In this document: in pieces, positions 9,903-20,007 of the stretch
Layout: each line of letters begins with the position of its first letter
How positions within the stretch are numbered: the first letter of the stretch is position 1
Assembly (NCBI RefSeq): GCF_000283155.1
Contig: NW_004454156.1
Coordinates: 34,803,498 to 34,867,497, forward strand
Direction of reading: 5' to 3'
Source: Ceratotherium simum simum
Taxonomy: Eukaryota; Chordata; Mammalia; Perissodactyla; Rhinocerotidae
DNA length: 64,000 nt
The notes under the pieces: generated by a model
The model's database searches: none
What the model saw: the letters and a program-made list of their open reading frames with translations, nothing else
What the model was told of the DNA's origin: nothing
Program-made: the position numbers and the translations under genes

Positions 9903-10230
9903 CCCTTCATTCATTCACTAGGCAATCACCAAGTGCCTTTCTGGGCAGGCTGTGAGCTAGGTGATGGAGATGTGGGGTGGAAGAACACAGACCCATCCCC
10001 AGGGGGCCCAGAGCATGGTGAGAGGAGCCATAGCTATAGTGCAGGGTGTTATATACAGTGACAGAGGTCACGCTGGGGGTTATTGTGGGAGATAGAAGGG
10101 AGGCAACTAACTCTGTGTGTGTGTATGTGTGTGTGTGTAAGTTGATGATTGGCAGAGCTGAGTTTGAAGGATGCAAAGGAGTTAGGCAGGTAAAGGGGGC
10201 CAGGTGATGAGAAGCACGTAAGCCAGAAAG
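9903..10230 (-). repeat. L2 LINE 3' part, antisense
   Basis: The inverted 3' end starts with 'ttcattcattcactaggcaa'. Farther in, 'gtttgaaggatgcaaaggag' then 'ttaggcaggtaaaggggg' matches inverted L2 ORF2/3' UTR text. A TG microsatellite interrupts the copy. Confidence 0.7.
10112..10139 (+). repeat. (TG)n microsatellite inside an antisense L2
   Basis: Twelve TG units with one TA interruption (10123-10124). Confidence 0.85.
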
Positions 10231-10235
10231 GTAGA

Positions 10236-11010
10236 ATAGTCATTTGTTCATTCATTCATTCAACACATATGTTGAGCTCCCACTGTGCTCCAGGCACTGT
10301 CCCAAGAACTGAGTAAACAAGAGAGATGATGTCTCTGCCTTCAGAGAGCTTATATTCTAGGGGAACAGACAATGAACAAGCAAGCATACAAGTCAACACT
10401 TTCCAATAGTGAAGTGTTATGAAGAACGTAAGAAAGTATAACGTGATCTGAGGATAAGGTGGGCATGGAGGTGGCCAGGGAGACCGTATCAGAGAGATGA
10501 GCTGCCATGCTGTGCCCTGAGTCAGTAATGCAAAGACCTGGGAAAGAACATTCCAGGTGGTGGGAACAGCAAGTGTGAGGGCTTTTAGGTGGGAACAAGC
10601 TTGTTGTCTTTAAGGATCAGAAGAAAGGGCAGTGAGTGAGGGGGACAGTGGAAGGGGGCAATGAGGTCAGAGAGGTAAGCAGGGGCCAGATCACATAACA
10701 CCTCTGCGCCCTGGTGAAGACTTTAAGAATTGTTTATAAGGGGCATGAGTGGATAGGTAGACCAGGTAGCCAGCTAGACCTGTGAAAGACCTGGTGGGAA
10801 GCCATGGTGGCCTGGGTTGAGGTGGGAGTTGTGGACATGGACAGAAGATGACAGTTTGGGGTTATGTTCTGGAGGTAGAATCAACATTATCCATGGGAGG
10901 ATTAGATGTGATGGGAGAAGGAAAGAGAGGAATCAAGGATAACTCCTAGGATATTTGCCTGAGCAGCAAGTAGATGGTGGCCATTCACAGGGATGGGGAA
11001 GAGGAGTTTT
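10236..11010 (-). mobile_element. L2 LINE, long antisense fragment including ORF2 3' part
   Basis: It begins with the inverted L2 3' end ('ttcattcattcattcaacac', 'cactgtgctccaggcactgt'). It continues through 'gggaaagaacattccaggtg', 'gaggtcagagaggtaagcag' and 'gaatcaaggataactcctag', all inverted L2 text in order. About 775 bases are continuous. The reading frame of the LINE reverse transcriptase is destroyed by stops. Confidence 0.85.
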
Positions 11011-11179
11011 GTTTTGTTTTGTTTTCTTTAAAGTGTAGGATAGCAAGCATTTGGGGACCTACAGATGGTTCAAAATAGCATAAACCCAAGTTTATGGGAA
11101 AGAGCAAGCAAGAGATGGCGGGAAAGGCGGGCAGAGGCCATGAGGATCCTGTTGGCCCCATGAGAGAGCCAGACACAAC
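11011..11179. other. Junction between two antisense L2 segments, with a (TTTTG)n run
   Basis: A short 'gttttgttttgttttg' pentamer repeat (11009-11024) marks the break. The rest shows no clear repeat. Confidence 0.5.
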
Positions 11180-11425
11180 ATTGAAGCCTCAGGTAAACAA
11201 TGAAGGCCCATACAAAGGGGAGCAACACTGTCAGGTCTCATCTTTTCAGAGATGAGCTTCCAGTGTAGAAGCTTGTTTGGAAGGATGTGGTAGAAAGCAG
11301 AGACACCAGTTCAGATGCTGTTGTAATTGTCCGGGCAGAGTTGGCAGTAGCCTGAATAACATGAAATGGATAGAAGTGGACAGATTCTTGAGCTGTTTGA
11401 TGGGTGGGAGATGTAGAACAGAGTG
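11180..11425 (-). repeat. L2 LINE ORF2 fragment, antisense, second copy
   Basis: The text 'gcaacactgtcaggtctcat', 'gacaccagttcagatgctgt' and 'taattgtccgggcagagttg' match the inverted L2 ORF2 segment. In consensus order the segment restarts upstream of where the previous fragment ended, so it is a separate copy or a rearranged piece. Confidence 0.7.
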
Positions 11426-11734
11426 ACTCATCATGCACGTGAGATGAGGGAGATGGTGCACTCTTATTTTCTACGTTCCGTAAGTTCATGGATGGTGTTT
11501 CCATTCACTGCAGTGCAGTGTAGAGCAGGGGGAGGGTTGAGGAGGAGAGGAGTTCAGTTATGGGCTCTTGTGCAGCAGATATGGTGTGTTCCTCCTCTAG
11601 TATCAATTTGGCCCTTCCTCCTTCCTCACTGAACACTGATTTTGTCCACTGCCTCCCTTCCGCTTCTTCCATGTCCTTCCTTCAGGGGAAGCTGACCCCA
11701 CCTGCGGCTCCAGGCACAGTCCTCCTGTCTAGGC

Positions 11735-12060
11735 AGGTAACCCACCCTTGGCCAATGATTAGTATGAGAGTGGTCATGTCACCAACTCGGGCCAATGAGA
11801 TGGGAGGAGAGGTTTTCTGGGGGTTTCCGGAAAAGCAGCTTCCTTGCTCACTGGTCCTCTGGGTGCTGTCTTTTGAAGATGTGCAGCCCTGAGTCACTGT
11901 AGCTGTCTCAATACCACCCTGAGGACAATGAGAGACCTAGGCAAATGGGCTGGAGCTGCCCAGTTACACGAGCAAGCCATTTCCACATTGTGAAGCCAAT
12001 TTGAGTTGCATTTTCTCTTACTTGCAGCTCTAAGCATCTAAACAGACACAAGGGCCAGTG
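11735..12060 (+). mobile_element. Unclassified ancient LTR-like repeat, copy 1 of 3
   Basis: Early text 'aactcgggccaatgagatgg' and terminal text 'ttctcttacttgcagctcta' match a dispersed mammalian repeat I know by sight but cannot name with certainty. Its 3' end (an 'aagcc' motif, a run ending in 'gttac', then an 'ataca'-type terminus) is like ERVL-MaLR LTRs. Related copies lie at 14.6-15.0 and 57.4-57.9 kb. No viral coding sequence is attached. Confidence 0.55.
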
Positions 12061-12464
12061 GGACATCCCGGAGGAGATTTCCAGCACACACGTGGGCTTT
12101 CTGCCTCAGCCTGGAGCTCAGGCTCGGATCCGAGATGGAAAAATAACGCTAATGCTCATACTCTTCTGAGAGTTGGTATTAATAGGACTGTTTTCTTATC
12201 CAAATCAGACTTTTTTTTTATCAGGATGTAGAGTAATGAAAGAAAGAATTTCCTTGACGAACACACTCCATGGCATGGTGGCATACAGGGGTGGATTATG
12301 GAACCTCTTTCATTAAAAATCTAAAAGAGAGATGCTAATCATTAGAATGATTCAGACACTGTTCAAAGAGAAGCTGAATGACCTATTTCCTGAGATTTTT
12401 TAAAAGTCGGAATTCATTTTGTGTTGGTTGCCCCAGACGACCTCTAAGAGACGTGGACTAGCCC

Positions 12465-12662
12465 AAAGGAAAGAAGGTGGGAGCTCTGGGGTCTGGCACA
12501 CGGGAAGGCCACATCCAGCTTTCACACTTAGGGGCCGCATTATCTCCCCGAGCCTCATTTGTAAAATGGAGAAAACAGCTGCCCTCCAAGGTGGTCCTGG
12601 GGATTAAATTGGGAAACTCATGTAAAAAGCCGGTACCGTGGGGCCTGGAAAATAGTAGGAGT
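12465..12662 (+). repeat. MIR SINE, sense
   Basis: Core 'cgagcctcatttgtaaaatg' and tail 'ggtcctggggattaaattgg', then 'gggcctggaaaatagtagg', are in MIR order. The 5' part is weaker. Confidence 0.75.
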
Positions 12663-12750
12663 GAGAGAGTGAGGGAGGGCAAGAATGAGAGAGAGAGAGA
12701 GAGGGGAACCTTGTTTCCTCTCCCATTCTCTCTCTCACTCTCTCCCATCA
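12660..12750. repeat. Purine tract followed by complementary pyrimidine tract
   Basis: A GAGAGAGAGAGAGAG tract (12688-12703) is followed, after about 20 bases, by CATTCTCTCTCTCACTCTCTCCC (12724-12746). The two can pair as a long imperfect hairpin. It arises between a MIR tail and an L2. Confidence 0.75.
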
Positions 12751-12759
12751 GGCTTTCAT

Positions 12760-13203
12760 CTCCAGCATCCTCTGCTCCTGATCGGTTACCAGTGACCTCT
12801 GCTCGTCAGATCTGTCCTCTGTCCTCGCCTTACTTGACCAATCGGTAGCATTTGCTCTGGTTGATCATCCCTCCTTGAACTCCTTCTTTACTTGCCTTCA
12901 GACACTCCCTCGCTTGGGTCTCTTCCTACCTCACGGCTACTCCTTCTCACTCTCTTTGCTGGCTCCTCCTCATCTTCCCTGAACAGTGGAGCACCCCAGG
13001 ACTGGATCCTCAAACCTCCTCTCTTCTCTGGCTATATCTCCTTATCTCGGTCCAAGTAGAAAGCCCAACATCTCTATTATAGGCTACAAGCCTTTACCAA
13101 TCTGTCCCCCTTCCCAGTCTTCTCTGCCACCTCTTCCACCACTCTCCCCCAGTGCACCTGATCTCCTTGCTGTTTCTGGAAACTGCCAAGTGTACTCTTT
13201 TTT
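12760..13203 (+). mobile_element. L2 LINE ORF2 3' part, sense, left half split by an ERE
   Basis: The text 'cctcacggctactccttctc' followed by 'actctctttgctggctcctc' is characteristic L2 ORF2. The copy resumes beyond the ERE at 13437, so the two parts were one element before the SINE entered. No intact reading frame remains. Confidence 0.82.
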
Positions 13204-13420
13204 TTTTTTTTTTATAATTTTATTTACTTATTTATTTTCCCCCCCAAAGCCCCAGTAGATAGTTGTATGTCATATGTGCACATCCTTCTAGTTGCTGTAT
13301 GTGGGACGCGGCAACAGCATGGCCGGAAAAGCGATGCGTCGGTGCGCGCCCGGGATCCGAACCCGGGTCGCCAGCAGCGGAGCACGCGCACTTAACCGCT
13401 AAGCCGCGGGGCCGGCCCCC
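13204..13420 (-). mobile_element. ERE2-type SINE, antisense, with target-site duplication
   Basis: It begins with the inverted A-rich tail (T-run 13197-13213, then TTTATTTACTTATTTATTTT) and ends with the inverted head 'taagccgcggggccggcc'. The inverted B box 'ggatccgaacccgg' is intact. The duplication 'caagtgtactctttttt' occurs at 13187 and at 13420-13436. The small number of mutations marks it as among the younger insertions here. Confidence 0.95.
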
Positions 13421-13436
13421 AAGTGTACTCTTTTTT

Positions 13437-13785
13437 CAAGCCTCTTCACTTAATATCCCTTCTACCTGGAGTCTCACTACCTCACTTTTCCAGATCTTTG
13501 TTCAAATGTCACCGTTTCAGAGAAACCCTCCCTAGCCACACTGTATAACCCAGCAACTTCGCACCTTAGCAATCTGCATCCTCTCTCCTTAATCTATCTT
13601 CACAGCACTCAGCACCACTCAATGCATTATATATTTATTTATGCATCTCTTCCATTAGAATGTCAGCTCCGTGAGGACGGGGTCTTGTTTTATGCACAGT
13701 TCTGTCTCCAGCTTCTGTAACAATGTTTGGCACGTAGTGAGATCTCAATAAATCTTTGTTGGTTGAAGGCATTCACTGAGGGTTA
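13437..13785 (+). mobile_element. L2 LINE 3' end, sense, right half of the split copy
   Basis: It continues L2 order with 'ttgttcaaatgtcaccgttt' and 'tagaatgtcagctccgtgag'. It ends with the L2 terminus 'gagatctcaataaatctttg' then 'ttggttgaag'. It therefore reaches the true 3' end. Confidence 0.85.
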
Positions 13786-14461
13786 CTGCTATTGTTATTG
13801 TTAATGTCATTATTTTTCTCAACTTGAGGATTCTATGGTTTATGCTTGCAAAGTGAGAGGGAGAGCCAATGATCTCCCAAGATCCCTTTCGGTTTTCCAA
13901 GCCCAGCATCCATAACATAGAGAATGCTCTGTAAATTGGCTACATGGGAAGAGATCCAAACAGAATTACTCATGCTCAAGGGCCTCAGCTCACCACCTCC
14001 CTGGACGTCCTAGACTTCTTCAAAAGCCACTCTGAGCTGTACGGTTAGACAGCCATTTAGCTATGTCTGTTTTGGAGGCAGTTTGACCTATGGTGAGAAT
14101 GTCAAATGAAACAAAAACATTCTGACACTTTAAGAGCTTTAATTTACTCACGATAAAAGCCATAGCATGTGAATATGTCAAATTTATAAGGCATAGACTT
14201 TAGAACAGGAGTATGTGCCTACTGAATGTGAGGGCACGTCAGAGAGTTGATTGACTTGTTGACGAGTACACCGGTAACATATTTGGAAGACATGAAAGAT
14301 GCATCTGCAAGATACATCTGAAACTTCATTTTAGGGTGAATCTGTCACTCTCACTGCAGTTCGAAGTTGGGTTACATGTGAAATTAGACAATTGCCAAGG
14401 TGATTCAAATAGATGTATCTGAGAGGCCCCAGAAGGACAGAATCCCAACGATTGCTGTCAG
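13786..14461. other. No recognisable feature
   Basis: This is unique, AT-rich sequence with no repeat hallmark. It contains 'catctgcaagatacatctga' near 14300, a small imperfect duplication of 'gatgcatctgcaagatacatctg'. Confidence 0.45.
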
Positions 14462-14575
14462 TCAGTAGGGTGTAGTAGAGATAGCATGGACTTTGGAGTT
14501 ATACAGACCGGAGTGTGAAACCTAGTTCTGCTGTGTAACATCAGGTAAGTTACTTAACATCTCTGGGCTTTGGTT
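14462..14575 (+). repeat. MIR SINE, 5' half of a split copy
   Basis: Head 'gagatagcatggactttgga' and core 'aagttacttaacatctctgg' then 'gctttggtttc' stop abruptly. The missing continuation 'tgtaaaatggggataaaac' appears at 15013 after an insertion of about 435 bases. Confidence 0.85.
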
Positions 14576-15008
14576 TCTACCAAAAGACTGCTACAAAGCA
14601 CCCATACCTGTTTTCCCTGTAGTCTGGCACTCAGCCTGCCTCCATGTCTCAGCCTTCCTCACAGTTAGCTCTGACCACATGACCGAGTTCTGGCCAGTGA
14701 AATGTGATGAATGAGACATGTGTCACTTCCAAGCGTAGCCCATAAGAATCTCTCACAGGCCATCTGCCGTGCTCTTTCCCCTTCTGATCTGAGGCAGAAG
14801 GGCCTGCTGCCTTTAGACGCTGTGGGCTGAAGATGGTGGAGCCACAGGATTGGAGGCATATGGCCCTGAATCAGTGCTCGGAGGAGAGGTGCCTGTTTTG
14901 GGCTTCCATTGCGTGAGAAACAACCGTGAATGAGAAATAAACTTTTATGTATTAAGCCACTGGGATTTGGGGGTTTAGTTGTTATATCAGATACCATTAC
15001 CCTAATAA
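14576..15008 (+). mobile_element. Unclassified ancient LTR-like repeat inserted in a MIR, copy 2 of 3
   Basis: The text 'agttctggccagtgaaatgt' in the first third, 'aataaacttttatgtattaa' and 'gccactgggatttgggggtt' near the end, and a terminus around 'atcagataccattaccc' share the plan of the copies at 11.7 and 57.4 kb. The AATAAA followed by a 'taagccac' motif suits an LTR R/U5 region. Insertion boundaries are inferred from the broken MIR. No retroviral gene is present. Confidence 0.6.
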
Positions 15009-15127
15009 CTTTGTAAAATGGGGATAAAACATTTTTTTGGAGGGTTGAAATTTATTTTATGTGTAAAGCTCCCAGAACAGATCTTGGTATATAACAGGAG
15101 TTTAATAGATATTAGTTCTTACCATCC
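15009..15127 (+). repeat. MIR SINE, 3' half of the split copy
   Basis: The text 'gtaaaatggggataaaacat' followed by tail 'aacaggagtttaatagatat' completes the MIR interrupted at 14575. Confidence 0.8.
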
Positions 15128-15169
15128 TCTTGCCAAGTTACTTAATCTAGTTAGTTAATGGTCATGACA

Positions 15170-15280
15170 CATAGACCCTGTGCAGGGCTTGGCTAGATTC
15201 TGAGAGGATATCAAGAAATACAAAACATAGTCCCAGCTCTGAAGTTTCAGGTACTTACAATGGGGAAGACAGTTATCCTT
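15170..15280 (-). repeat. L2 3' end, antisense fragment
   Basis: The text 'cctgtgcagggcttggctag', 'atacaaaacatagtcccagc' and 'aggtacttacaatggggaag' is a diverged inverted L2 end. The phrase 'ggttagggaagactt' at 15390 may be further L2. Confidence 0.55.
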
Positions 15281-15589
15281 CATGTGTGTGTATATCCTAA
15301 AATATCAGTCCTCTGAAGGACAAGAATGGACTGAGTGTCTCTAGGATTAGCCATTAGAATTCAGAAGAAGAAGGTCTCTTTGGTCAGGCTGGTTAGGGAA
15401 GACTTAATAAACCACTCAGATATAGGAAGAGAGTAGTTACATGGGCCACCACAAAAAATGGTCAACCAAAACGAATTTCTATTTCATTATAGACACATGA
15501 TATATTCACTCTTTTACCAGATATCCATTGCTAACCATGTTAGTAAGATACTTAGGAAATTAACCTAGAATATGGAAAAAGCTATAAAT
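15281..15589. other. No clear feature
   Basis: AT-rich sequence. Apart from possible L2 remnants near 15375-15410, nothing is recognised. Confidence 0.4.
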
Positions 15590-15695
15590 TAGGTCAAGGA
15601 TGCTTACGACTGGGACATTTATAATGTCAAATGATCAGAAACAACTCAGATGTCCAATAGCAGGAGAACGCTTAAGTAAATCATGGCGCATCTTT
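15590..15695 (+). repeat. Possible old L1M-type fragment
   Basis: The text 'gaaacaactcagatgtccaa' followed by 'cttaagtaaatcatggcgca' resembles a phrase near the 3' end of old mammalian L1s. The family call is tentative. Confidence 0.4.
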
Positions 15696-15699
15696 TTGA

Positions 15700-16530
15700 C
15701 GTGATCTGTCCCCAGGAAATCCCATCCAAGTCCACAGTTTCAATTACCACCCACACAGAAGGACTCCTCCACTTACGACTCTGGCCCTGAGTTCTCCAAA
15801 CTCCACTCTCGTGTCTCCAGCTGCCCGCAGGATGTCTCCATTTGGATTTCTCCAAGACCTCTCAAACTCCATGTTCCCAAACCTGAGCTTGCCCAGCCTC
15901 TGACACCTTCCTCTTCCAGCATCTGCTGCCTCGTCACCTCTGGCTGTGAGAGTAAGGATTCTGGGAATCATCCTTGATATTTCCCTCTTCCTCATCCCTA
16001 CGCCCAATCCTTTAGGTCTTCAATCTCTTTTAAACCCACCTTCTTCTCTTCGTCTCTGCCACTACCTCCTTGGTCTAAGCCACCCTCTCCTTTCACCTAG
16101 ACTGTGGCTTAGCTTCCCAATCGGCCTTCCTGCCTGCACACTAGGCTCCTCTCCAGTCTGTTCAAGATCACATTTGCTCATTTCTCTCCTGCTGTTTCTC
16201 ACCCCCAAAACTCCTCAGTGACTTCCCACTTCTTTTAGAATAAAGACCAAAATTCTTAACAGGACCCACTGAGTACCTCATTGTCTGAACCCTGCCTGTC
16301 TCTCCACCCTCGTCTCATCCCATTCTTCTCCGCCTCCTTCTCCAAAATCCAGCCACAAGACATTGCACAGCTGTTCCCTCTGCTCAGAATGCATTCTCCA
16401 ACCGCCCCCCCTCAATGCACCATTGCCAAGTTCACATCTAGATATCCCCCAGATCTCAGACTCATCTCTGCGGTCCTGCATCTGTTAGCTTCCTTCAGGA
16501 CCTGCTTCTGCAGCTTACACACAGACTGGA
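15700..16530 (+). mobile_element. L2 LINE ORF2 3' part, sense, diverged
   Basis: L2 order is followed through 'ggatgtctccatttggattt', 'gggaatcatccttgatattt', 'ttctcacccccaaaactcct' and 'cagctgttccctctgctcag' to 'gatatcccccagatctc'. Several opposing short frames here come from this copy and are not genes. The 3' terminus is absent. Confidence 0.78.
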
Positions 16531-16649
16531 CAAAGGAGAATGTAGCTCAGGCATTCCGGATGGTGAGGAGCCAGGTGTTAATAATACATTTACACAACTG
16601 AGTGTGAAACCACAGAGCATAGTTCTGATATTGAATTTGACTCAGGGAT

Positions 16650-16732
16650 AGTCATTCGTGCCAAAAATATTTACTATGTGCCAGACACTGTTCTATTTCC
16701 CCTGCTCTTGTGGAGTTTACCATTTATTTAAC
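16650..16732 (-). repeat. L2 3' end, antisense fragment
   Basis: The text 'aatatttactatgtgccaga' followed by 'cactgttctatttcccctgc' and 'tcttgtggagttta' is the inverted L2 end. Confidence 0.7.
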
Positions 16733-16784
16733 ACGTTTCAAAATCCCAGGTATCAGGAAAGCGAATTTGTATTCAGGGAGCTCC

Positions 16785-16838
16785 CACGAATGTGTGTTAT
16801 TTCCTTGAGTAAGACATTTAATTTTCTGGGTCTCAGTT
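16785..16838 (+). repeat. MIR core fragment, sense
   Basis: The text 'gtgttatttccttgagtaag' followed by 'acatttaattttctgggtct' matches the MIR core only. Confidence 0.55.
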
Positions 16839-17034
16839 GCAATCACAATCCTTGCTGACTGCCCAGTGGTGACTCGGGCTGGCGTTCACATTGCTAAAGC
16901 ACTTGAGCATCTTCAGGCCTTGAATGTGATGCAGAGGAGAAGCTGGGCTTTGAATCTGAGCAGTTGAAAGGGTGGCATTCCCAAGACCCTTCCTTGATCC
17001 CCGCAGAGGACCTGTACTGTTAAACCAGAGAGCA

Positions 17035-17278
17035 TGGGCCGGCCCAGTGGTGCATGCGGTTAAGTGTGCGCTCCGCTGCGGCGGCCCGGGGTTCGCCGGT
17101 TCGGATCCCGGGCGCACACCGACGCACTGCTTGTTAGGCCATGCTGTGGTGGTGTCCCACATAAAGTGGAGGAAGATGGGCATGGATGTTAGCCTGGGGC
17201 CAGTCTTCCTCAGCAAAAAGAGGAGGATCGGCAGATGTTAGCTCAGGGCCGATATTCCTCACACACACACACAAAAAT
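17035..17278 (+). mobile_element. ERE1-type SINE, sense, with target-site duplication
   Basis: Head 'gggccggcccagtggtgcat' leads to the B-box region 'ggttcggatcccgggcgc'. The 3' half contains two copies of the 'gatgttagc..ggcc...ttcctca' module (17183 and 17233) and a CA-rich tail. The duplication 'accagagagca' occurs at 17024-17034 and 17279-17289. The 3' half differs from the ERE2 copies at 13.2, 34.9, 39.4 and 51.4 kb. Confidence 0.93.
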
Positions 17279-17289
17279 ACCAGAGAGCA

Positions 17290-17874
17290 GAGCAGGTCCT
17301 GGCTGGCAAGGACCCAGGGATTAAAGTCCAGGGCGTTAACATCATAATTGAGCTGGCTTCGAAGGTGGCAACATCCGCTGTGTGATGCTCTGGTGCTGGA
17401 GCCCACGTTGCTTCTCCCAGCTGGCCAGGACCTCCGTCCTGGGAGGCAGCCTGGGTGGCCTTAAGGCTGCACTTAGCACATGTTCAATAGCTACTGTCAG
17501 GTGTTGAAAAGCTCTCATTAGGGCCAAGAAATTGACTTGTGTCTTGGGCTTCTCAGGAAAACAATGGGGACCCATGGGAGAGGCTTTGTGCCTGAAGGTG
17601 CCCAGGGACTGGTAATTGAGTCACCGCTAAAGCAGTGAGAGGCTGTGGTCAGTGACATGTATTAGTGGCATGAGGTAGTAGCCTGTTGCAAGGCCATTCT
17701 GCATTTTCTCTCTGGCATGGAGTATATGGGGATTAATTCTTTCTTTAAAAATGTTTGCTGGGGCAGTAGGGCCCAGTAATCAGGAGGGCAGTTGGGAAGT
17801 CAGATTACCAGTGTCTGGAGGTGGCAAAGGGCTGTTCACTTGTCAGGGGAGCGTCACCATGCTCCACACTGTCA
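17290..17874. other. No recognisable feature
   Basis: Unique sequence, moderately GC-rich. The 77-codon (17342-17575, minus) and 79-codon (17751-17990, plus) frames show no known domain, and the second runs into a MIR. Confidence 0.45.
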
Positions 17875-18047
17875 CATGCATGACAATGACAATATTCCTG
17901 GGAGGCTGGTTCTCTTATCCTCATTTTCCAGATGAGGAAACTGAGGCTACAAGAGACTCATTGACCTGCCTAAAACCACATAAAGGATAGATTGTGGGTT
18001 AGAGTCTTGTCTGTTTCCAAAGTCCACACTGCCTTTACTACATCGTG
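17875..18047 (-). repeat. MIR SINE, antisense
   Basis: The inverted core 'tttccagatgaggaaactga' is near consensus. The inverted head 'gtttccaaagtccacactgc' follows. Confidence 0.82.
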
Positions 18048-18054
18048 GATCCAT

Positions 18055-18785
18055 TTGTGGCTGTGACCAAGTTATGTCAATGTCGTCTTCTGTGCTCAGC
18101 ATCCTACTTCCAAAAGAGATCTCAAATCCATCATGTCTCTTCACCGCCCCTGCCCCGAGTGGCTCTTGTCTGCATGACTACAACAGCCTCCTAACCAGTC
18201 TCTCTGCTTCCTTCTCTGCTTCCCATTGACCACATAGCAGGAACAGATTTCAGGATGTCACTTCTTTGCTTCACAGCTCTTGAAGTGTTCCCATTGCCGC
18301 TAGGCTGGAATTCAAAATATTTAACGAGGCCCTGCCTGTGTCTCTTGCTCGGTTTCCTTTCATCTCCCTCACTCTTGGCTCTTTCCACACTAGTCTTCCT
18401 GTACTTTATGGAAGGCTCTAAGCTCTGAGTCCTGCCTTGGAGCCTTCAACCATGCCATTCTTTCTGCCTGGAACACTTTCCCCCCCAATTTTTTCCTGGA
18501 TGACTTCTACTCAACCTTAAATATTTCCTGCTCAACCAGAGTCCTCACCTTAGTATCCTGCAATCTCTCTTCATCACTCTTTAATAATTTGAAAATATCT
18601 TTTCCTCTGTGACATTACTGGCTGTTTGCTTGTTTTTGGTCTTTCTCCCCCTCTGTTTTATGAGCTCCTTAAGGTTAGGGAGCAGGACGATTCTGTTCCC
18701 TACAATCTCTCTGGCAACTAACACAAAGCCAGGCATGTGGTGGATTTCCAATAAGCACTTTTTTAATTTGTCACATGAATAAACA
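18055..18785 (+). mobile_element. L2 LINE ORF2 3' part and 3' UTR, sense
   Basis: The text 'acaacagcctcctaaccagt', 'tctttctgcctggaacactt', 'tttatgagctccttaaggtt' and 'agccaggcatgtggtggatt' is in L2 order, reaching close to the 3' terminus ('ccaataagcac'). Confidence 0.8.
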
Positions 18786-18871
18786 GTTCTCAAAAACTGC
18801 TGGCATTGTCTCTGACAATGAAGTGCATATGAGCATATTTACAGAAGCCAGTTTATTATAACCCAGTTTCC

Positions 18872-18995
18872 ACCCATTTATTCATCCGTGTGTCATTTCC
18901 ATCAATATTTACTAAGTACCAACGGGGAACTGAGGATACAAACGTGAATGAGAAAAAGTGCCAGCCCTCCAGTAACTCAGTGGGGGTGGGTGTGG
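18872..18995 (-). repeat. L2 3' end, antisense fragment
   Basis: The text 'cccatttattcatccgtgtg', 'tcaatatttactaagtacca' and 'gaggatacaaacgtgaatga' is the inverted L2 terminus. Confidence 0.75.
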
Positions 18996-18997
18996 AA

Positions 18998-19245
18998 ACA
19001 CGTGTGGTTAAGGCCTGTGTTTCTGAGTCAGGTTGCTCCAGGTTTGGATCACCTCCTCCAGTCACTCAACTGTGTGATCTTCGGCAAGTCACTTCACTTC
19101 TCTGAGCTCTGGGCGTCTCGCCCTTAAAATGGAGGTAACCATATGCATATTGCAGGGCTGATTAGATGCCAAATCGAATGAGATAAAGTATGTAAAAGCA
19201 AAGCTCAATAAAGAGAAGATGATGTTATTATTATTGCTTATTTTT
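18998..19245 (+). repeat. MIR SINE, nearly full length
   Basis: Head 'ggttaaggcctgtgtttctg', core 'gtgtgatcttcggcaagtca' and tail 'gtaaaagcaaagctcaataa' are present. It ends in a TTATTATTATT tract at 19225-19235. Confidence 0.85.
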
Positions 19246-20007
19246 ATTACTTGAGAGGGGCATAAAGGGGAGTTATGTCAATTCCACCAAGGAAGGGGGA
19301 TTAAGGAAGCTCTTATGAATGAGGGAGTGCCTTTGAGGCAAGGTGGGTAAAGAGGGGAAGGCTTTTTGCATGAGAGCCAAGAGGGACTTCTGGGGGGACC
19401 TGGGATTGGGATATATTGAGAATCAACATTCCCCCATTTCTCTCTCTCCTCAGGGGTGAATACCACCTTCTCTTCTTCCCAGAATTGTTCAGTTTGTCTT
19501 TTGGGAATCCCCTCCTCATCTGCTCCTTCTCTCCCACACTCTGTTCCCATCCTTGTCCCCCGACTATAAGCCTGTACCTCTACTTCCCCCCTTCCTCTTA
19601 AAACTGGGAAGAATGAAGGGTTGGAAACCTCTCTGTCATCCATCAAATAAACTTGGGAGTTGGCAGCTGTTGTTTTATTAATGGCTACTCAACTCTTCTC
19701 TCCAACGTCTGGAAGACTTGTGCCCCAAGATGGACAAGCCAGGGATACACAGGGGGAGACTTATCAACAACTTGGAGATGGACAGGCACCCTGAGGCCAT
19801 CTCATCCAGCTTCCATTCTGGGCAGGAAGCCCTTGGCAGCAACCTTGAGGAGGGGCCACTCAGCTCCTGCCTGAACACTTTCCTATGTCCCCTGAGCTCA
19901 TGTCAATGAGAGTCAGTTTAAATGTGTAGCAGTAGTGTGAACTTCAGTCTTCCAGCCCAAAATTCTGCACAAAAGTACCAAAAAGTAAACATCTCTTCAA
20001 GGAAGAA
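19246..20007. other. No recognisable repeat or gene
   Basis: A 122-codon minus frame (19278-19646) and smaller overlapping frames lie here. Their translations are charged and low in hydrophobics and match nothing I know. A pyrimidine-rich block lies at 19430-19600. Confidence 0.4.

Noticed and set aside
13330..13420. Local CpG- and GC-rich spots that look like miniature CpG islands
   Set aside because: They coincide exactly with ERE heads (also at 17040-17120, 34260-34330, 34890-34970, 39385-39450, 51480-51560). No CpG-rich promoter lies outside them.
13263..13535. A peptide resembling MYVI.AHPSSCC.WDAA.AWPEK recurs in frames at 13263, 34181-34408 and 39230-39535, with reverse-frame relatives at 16833-17241 and 51210-51479
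   Set aside because: It is the translation of the ERE SINE in one fixed frame. It repeats because the SINE repeats, not because a protein family is present.
17041..17110. tRNA-like A box and B box in ERE copies (for example GGTTCGGATCC)
   Set aside because: They are the RNA polymerase III promoter remnants of a tRNA-derived SINE. No cloverleaf with an acceptor stem and an anticodon arm can be drawn, so no tRNA gene is called.
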